Below are positions 58,560 through 64,000 of a stretch of 64,000 nucleotides of DNA, piece by piece. Both the position numbers and the translations under genes were made by a program. Origin of the DNA: Emydura subglobosa (Eukaryota > Chordata > Testudines > Chelidae); contig ML679956.1 in the NCBI GenBank assembly GCA_007922225.1, positions 14,109,049 through 14,173,048 on the forward strand, given 5' to 3'. Below the pieces are notes generated by a model that searched no databases, was not told where the DNA came from, and saw only the letters and a program-made list of their open reading frames with translations. Every line of letters begins with the position of its first letter. Within the stretch, counting starts at the first letter, position 1.

Positions 58560-60620
58560 AATAGAAATGGAAGATTTAATTAATGATACTGAAGCTAGTT
58601 TAGAAAATGTAGAAGGGGATGGCAGGGAGGAAGATTGGTTACAGGTTAGGAAAAAGAAAAGTGTGTATCTCCCTGATCTAGAAGAAGGAGCAACAAGTAG
58701 GAGGACAGGAATAAGCAGTGGGGAAAACTCTACAATTGTGAAATCACTGGTAAAGGGTTTGAAGATAGGAGATATTAACCCCCTGAGAGTAACAGAGAAG
58801 ATGGGGGAAGGGGGGGGAGAAATGGCACTGGTGATATAATAAGATCTAGGAAACGACAAGATAGTGATTTATTAATAGAATATAAAAAACAAAGAACAAG
58901 TGGGGCAACTACTTAACCTTAAGTTTTTAGGAAAACTGAAAATAAGTTGCAGGTGTCCAAATTTCTGATGGAAAAAAGAGAGGTAGTGTCACATTCTAGG
59001 ATGTAATCCGGACTAGTGAGGGCTTGTTAGTGCCTGCCCTGTAACCCTAGGTGTCTTTCATGCTCTGCTGCTGTGTCTCGCTGCCTGGACACTAACAGTC
59101 AGCAGACAAGCATGCATTGAGTGTCTCTCTATCGAGCAGCTCTGGATCAGCAACTCTGACTCCAGGAGCCTGCTTGATACACCCCAGGCACATTCTGGTA
59201 TCTATCAGCCTTGGTTGCTACTAGCCAAGTAATCCCAATACACTGCCAGGTCCAAATTTCTCAAAACCATGTGCTCTGCTAGGTCCAGCCATTTCTGGAC
59301 CATTCAGAGGAATAATAAGGTTTGTTTGCTCCTTTGAAGAATCAGTACCCAGCAGCTTACCATATTAAATGGAGTTAACACCCACTTCAGTTCAAACAGA
59401 GCACTGGGATGGTTTAGTTTAAAAGTAAAACAAGTCTAGTAACAAAAAGAGAGAGGATTTTAAGTGAATTCAAGTATAAGGGATAAAGTTAGAAATGGTT
59501 ACAAACAAATAAATGTGAAAAATGTTGTCTAGTGACTAAGACTTAACAAAACTATAGTCTTGGTTAAAGGTAAGATTTTTCCCACACTTCCTTCCAGCAA
59601 GATGGCTGACCACTCCTTTTGTCAGGACCACCCACAAAGCCCAATATGCTCAGTTCCTTGGTCGTCTTAGGTGAAAGATAACTTGGGGTTTTTTTGCCCG
59701 TCTTTTATAGTCCAGTGAACCTTTAACCTTTAGAAGAAACCATTTCAAACTCCAAAACAGAGTTAATTCAAGCTCTGAGGAAGGAGACCTGGAGTCTGGT
59801 GGTGAAAGAAGCTCCATGGTTGTTTCTTCCCTCCCTTGTGTTTGCTGTAATGCAGATTGATCTGTTCCTGCCCCCTCCAATGCAAATGAATGGCCATTGG
59901 ACATGTGACAGCCAATGGACTCTAATGACACCTGGCCAGAGGTGTTAACTTGTCCTTTGTCTGGGGGAAACCTGTTTATTCACTCTCCATCCTTGTCTGA
60001 TAAGCACATTTTAGTTCCACAGTGCCTTCATATCTGTATGGTCCATTGGGGGTTTACCGTACAAACTCCAAACAAGAACATTAATGGTCAGTGTTATTAT
60101 TCTTCCAATGATACCTTATATGACACATATCAGATACAATTTATGATATAAATTAATTGGGGTATACTGAACTGGTCAGACCAGCTGAAACTCCCTACCA
60201 GATATCAGTGAGCCCCTTTCCCTCTTGCATTTGGATGTATTAAGGTAACAGGTAGTTTATGGTGTTTGGATTGAATTGACTGAAGATGAAATAAAATAAG
60301 ATATAGGTAATGATAAGGTGATTTATGCTAAGTGGTTAATCATCAGGACAGGAGTGAAAGCAAGCCCTCAACAGCTGCACTCCTCCATTTAAAGATGGGT
60401 CTCTGCCAGGAAGAGTGACAATAGGGTACCAGATTTTCTGAATTAAGCTATATATCTCCTCTCCTGTCCCCTTTTGAGAAGCTGCAGATGCCAAAGGTTT
60501 GGACAAGTGGCAAATAATTATAGAGGCAAAATGAGGTGCAGTAAGTGTGGAGGAGAGCATTCAGATTTTAGTAGTCCATTTAAAAAATGTTTCTTTCTGT
60601 AGTATCAAAATAAAGAGGTT
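58560..60620 (+). mobile_element. LINE ORF1 (gag-like) with zinc knuckles, split by an LTR
   Basis: Coding starts at 58567 (MEDLINDTEASLENVEGDGR) and continues in shifting frames with NKEQVGQLLNLKFLGKLK at about 58885-58940. After the LTR insertion (58987-60250) it resumes with WIELTEDEIK and NDKVIYAKWLIIRTG. It then has SLPGRVTIGYQIF-like sequence and ends in zinc knuckles: CRCQRFGQVANNYRGK, then MRCSKCGGEHSDF (about 60480-60570). The first knuckle has lost residues of its CCHC pattern. This is the usual ORF1 of jockey/I-group LINEs and may belong to the same family as copies A and B. Confidence 0.75.
58987..60250. mobile_element. Solo LTR with perfect 5-bp target duplication
   Basis: The segment begins TGTCACATTC and ends AAGGTAACA, so it has TG...CA ends. 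It is flanked by GGTAG at 58982-58986 and 60251-60255. Joining the two flanks keeps the LINE ORF1 in one frame (…EKREVV then YGVWIELTEDEIK), which confirms both boundaries. A length of 1264 bp and a 5-bp duplication fit an endogenous-retrovirus-type LTR left after LTR-LTR recombination. No internal viral genes are present. Orientation is not certain. Confidence 0.85.
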
Positions 60621-60621
60621 G

Positions 60622-63600
60622 CATTTATTGTGGGAGGAAACTTACATGATATGAAAGGAGTTTCTATTATATCAGATTGTGTTAACTCTCTCATGGAAAT
60701 ACATTATGAATACAGGCTCCAGAATTACCTTTTGTATTGGAGTCATAACAGGAAATTCCATTTTGCTTTTTATAAATCAGTGGTTTCATTAAAAAACATA
60801 TACTCACTGCAGAATCTAGCAACTGTCATAAACAACTACCCAAAGGCATTGTAAACATGCATCTCTAATGCAACCTGGGATCAGTAGACTTCTACACTCT
60901 CCTTGAATGCTGTCGTGATTTTATTTAATAATCACACTTCTGAACTCCTAGTGAGGTTTCTAGTCTTTTGCCCAAGGGTGCCCTGAATTCGTTTTCTCTG
61001 CATGATTTAAAGAATGGTACGTTAATATGAACTCTTCTTGCCACTGGCATAAAACCCACATACTCATGGAGGCTACTTGATATATGTATGCCACAACCTT
61101 TTTATTCCCTCTTAATGCCTTTTATTCAATCCAAAAGTGAATACAAGTAAAAAACATTTTATACACTGAAAACTGAGAAGAATACACTTACAATGCAAGA
61201 GACAATTTAAATCACCAAAAACAGTCAGGTTTATTTCACAGCACAGTAAGTGTTCATAGGTGGAAGATGTCTGAGAAAAAATGGAATCTTTTTCTCTAAA
61301 GAATTTAGTTTAATGGTTCAGTTCCCCCCCATGCCAGAACTCTGCTCAACACAAGGCAGAGATGAAGCAGCTCCCTGATCCTGCACTGCCCAACTTTGGT
61401 ATTAGTTAGAGGAGCTTTCTCAACTGCTCTAAATTACATCACTGATGTCCATAAGGAACTTCATGTCTGCGAAGAAACATAGCAGAGTTCTGCTCCAGCC
61501 TCTCTCCACTTTGCCCCAGCACACTTCCTTCCTTCCCCAACACCATGGGTGAGGGGGAGCTCGTGCTGGAGCTGGTCTTGCCTCCTGCAGCCATCATACA
61601 CCAGTGGAGAGTTCCCCTGCCCAAAGGGGATTCTCCATTGGCTGACTGTAGTTGAAATCTGTTCAGTTTGGAACTGAATGTTGCTAAGTGAATCAAAAAG
61701 ACCAGATAATCTAGCCATAAGCCTCGGATCCTGTAAACACTTATGTTGTTCTTAAATTTTGTAAAAGTCTACTTTTGCAAAATCTAAAATTTTAGTCAAA
61801 TTTCACCTGCCAGCATATCATTAAGTTCAGAGTAAAACAGATTAAAAAACGTGCATAAACTGTGAAATAATTAGAATCTGTAGACATCTATGTGGCAAGT
61901 CAGTTTAAGCATCTGAGTCCCTTAATCTAGGTTCTACTTAGACTTGTTAAAGTTCTTGGGAAGAAAGTTTGGAAGTACTGAATTAAAGGATCTGAAAATA
62001 AAGCAGGAGAATTTGCAGTTTTCAGTCTCTTAAAAACTGTAACAATCTGGCAACCTTTCTAAATCCAAATATAGTTTGAGGAACACAATACCTAATTCAC
62101 CACCACCCTGTGCCTTGTATAGTCATTTACACATTTGCAAAGTGAGTGCAAAATGCTACCAAATCAAACTTCTCCACTTACTTACACCAGTGGTTGCATT
62201 TTACATCCACTTTGGCAGTTGAACACCAGGCTGTAGTCCACTTCTCCACTGCCTTGCAGCTTGTGCCCAGTTGTCCATTGTGAGTAATGCTGGAAGCACT
62301 AGCCTCCGGGAACTACTTGAATCACACTTGTATTTGGTTTTCAAAGCTCTGCCTTCACCACCCTCTCACACTGGAACACCTAGACCCTGATCTTTGCGTC
62401 CAACCATTCTCTGCTTGCTTGGTTAAGGGCAAAGATGGCTTCATGCCACCTCTGTGCTGCTCCCCTGATTCCTGAGCATGCCAGGAGCCAGTCTCACTCC
62501 TGGTATGAGTTAGAGTAGCCTCGAAGTTACTTTAACTTATGGCTACCTGTGAGGACCCCAAGGGGCTGTTAGGGCAGAAGGGAATCATGAAAGGGCAGAA
62601 CAATCCAACCCATGCATTCCCTCCTCTACCAACACACCACCAGCATATGTAAGCTTTGGGAATTCCCTTATTCTAGCACAAGAGTTTGGAGAGTAAACAT
62701 TTTGCCCAAAGGCAATGGGTCTACCCCATGTTTTTATGAAAATTTTTCTTAGAGCTTTATTATCAGTGTAGATAAAGAGTACATGAGTTCAAGAACTGTC
62801 ATAGAGAAGAAGAATTTAGATGTTTATACTTATGAAGATTAAGAGACTAGCAGCATTTCAAGTGAAAATAGTCATCCTTTGCCAATGACAAGTATCTCTC
62901 CTTTTGTCCTGGCAGCGGAAGGTGTTTTTATCCAGATCTGCATTAAGTTTCTTACTTTGTCTAAATTTCAATTCTTCTGTTTCTCTTAAAAATGAAATCA
63001 CCACCACTTATTGGCAGCAGTCCTGTTTATCTTTTGTGATATATATTTAATATAGTGTCAAGTATATTTTAGCTTGTATACACCTCTGGCATATGAAAGC
63101 ATTAACTGAGGCTCCTGGAGAGGAACATAAGAGCCACAGTATTAAAAATTAAGAGCACAGCATGTGGGCCCAGGGAGACAGGAGAGGCACAAGAAGCCTC
63201 TTTCCGCACTGTTCAAACACTTCTGTGTAAGGACCTGCCTTAGTGACTCTGGGGAGCAGAGCCAGTGCTTCATACTAGTGCATGTTCTAGCTTTCCCAAA
63301 GCTGCCAGAGAAGGGTCAGGGTGGGATCATGGCTAGCACTTCCTCCTTAGTGGCTAGCAGAACTGGTTAGGCCTGGAGAGAAAGATTGGCAGAGCTGCCA
63401 TTGGAACAGATACTCCCCAGGAGCTCCAGGAGGAGTTCTAGAATATTAATATTAAAAATTCTGAGGCTCCCATTGCAGTGAAGCTCCTGTGCCGCATCCC
63501 AATGCCCTTAAGGTATAATCCAGCCCTCAATAGTCATATTTCATCAGAATACATCAACACTCCTAAACGTAATGGCCCAAATTTTCTTTGGTGTAATTTA

Positions 63601-64000
63601 ATCAAAGTCCGTGAAAGCAGCTAACGAGCATATCACAGAAAAAAATCAGCATGCACGAATTCATTGAAGGAACCAATGAGACTGTCTTGCGCAAGCCCTG
63701 GCACTTCTGTGAAAAACAACACTGCACTGGCAATTAGCTGCGTTTCTTTTTTTCATCTTATATATCCTTGTTCCCTGACAGTTCTTGTAAAATAAAACAA
63801 AAGCTGTGCCCCTCTGCTTCTCAATGGACTAAGTGAAAATGGCTGGTAGCTATAACAACTGCTTTCAGTAGCACTCACTTCTGCTGAATCTTCATGAAGG
63901 CTTAAGTGGCTATGGGTAATATCTCACCAGTCAAAACAGCAGTAAACAGATTGTAAAAATATTGAGTAAGTACAGTTTTCAGAAGTTCAGTAGAATCAGC
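60622..64000. other. Intergenic AT-rich DNA to the window end
   Basis: No gene, RNA or clear repeat family was recognised. Open frames here are short and without domain features. In human the next gene on this side of CNOT10 is DYNC1LI1; none of its exons was recognised in this interval. Confidence 0.5.

Noticed and set aside
60336..60560. 74-codon minus-strand open frame
   Set aside because: It is antisense to the LINE ORF1 zinc-knuckle region, which explains the sequence better.
1..64000. CRISPR arrays, operons, tRNA or rRNA genes
   Set aside because: The window is vertebrate nuclear DNA. No regular direct-repeat/spacer array was seen, and no tRNA box A/B pair or rRNA sequence was recognised.

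Overview
The window is nuclear DNA from a vertebrate, most likely a turtle (Testudines), less likely another sauropsid. Three things point this way: a split gene with exon peptides very close to human CNOT10, a CpG-island promoter, and a repeat landscape of CR1-type LINE tails, DIRS-like elements, many short hAT-type elements and turtle-style dispersed repeats. There are no prokaryotic features. The assignment rests on recalled family features, because no database search was possible.

Main gene. Positions 4032-35632 on the minus strand hold the first twelve coding exons of CNOT10, a TPR-repeat subunit of the CCR4-NOT deadenylase complex. The twelve exons give 1511 nt (503 codons plus 2 nt) with consistent intron phases and GT-AG ends, and show no frameshift or stop. 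The last exons must lie left of position 1. Intron 1 is 13.6 kb and intron 10 is 6.1 kb; both are full of transposon remains.

Promoter and divergent neighbour. A CpG island (about 35.0-37.3 kb) covers CNOT10 exon 1 and the start of a plus-strand locus that looks like Rheb/RHEBL1 small GTPase. Three Rheb-like exon pieces can be read: the start plus G1 half, the NKxD block and the SAK block. Exons 2-5 and the last exon are not visible, and the NKxD Asn is Lys. It is probably a decayed, intron-containing Rheb-family copy sharing a bidirectional promoter with CNOT10.

Right half (37.5-64 kb). No host gene was recognised. It is a repeat graveyard. It holds two copies of a turtle-type repeat with TATA-like and acidic, proline-rich peptide sequence, a hAT transposase remnant on the minus strand, and a CR1 3' tail. 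It also has an L2/CR1-like LINE 3' end. Two copies of a LINE whose reverse transcriptase is followed by an RNase H domain lie in convergent orientation. Next to one is an ORF1 with zinc knuckles, split by a 1264-bp solo LTR with a perfect 5-bp target duplication.

Left edge. A degenerate DIRS-like retrotransposon (gag-like then RT, minus strand) runs off position 1. It is followed by a hAT-type element nested inside another short element.

The best leads are the RNase H-bearing LINE family with its LTR-interrupted ORF1 and the Rheb-like locus behind the CNOT10 promoter.
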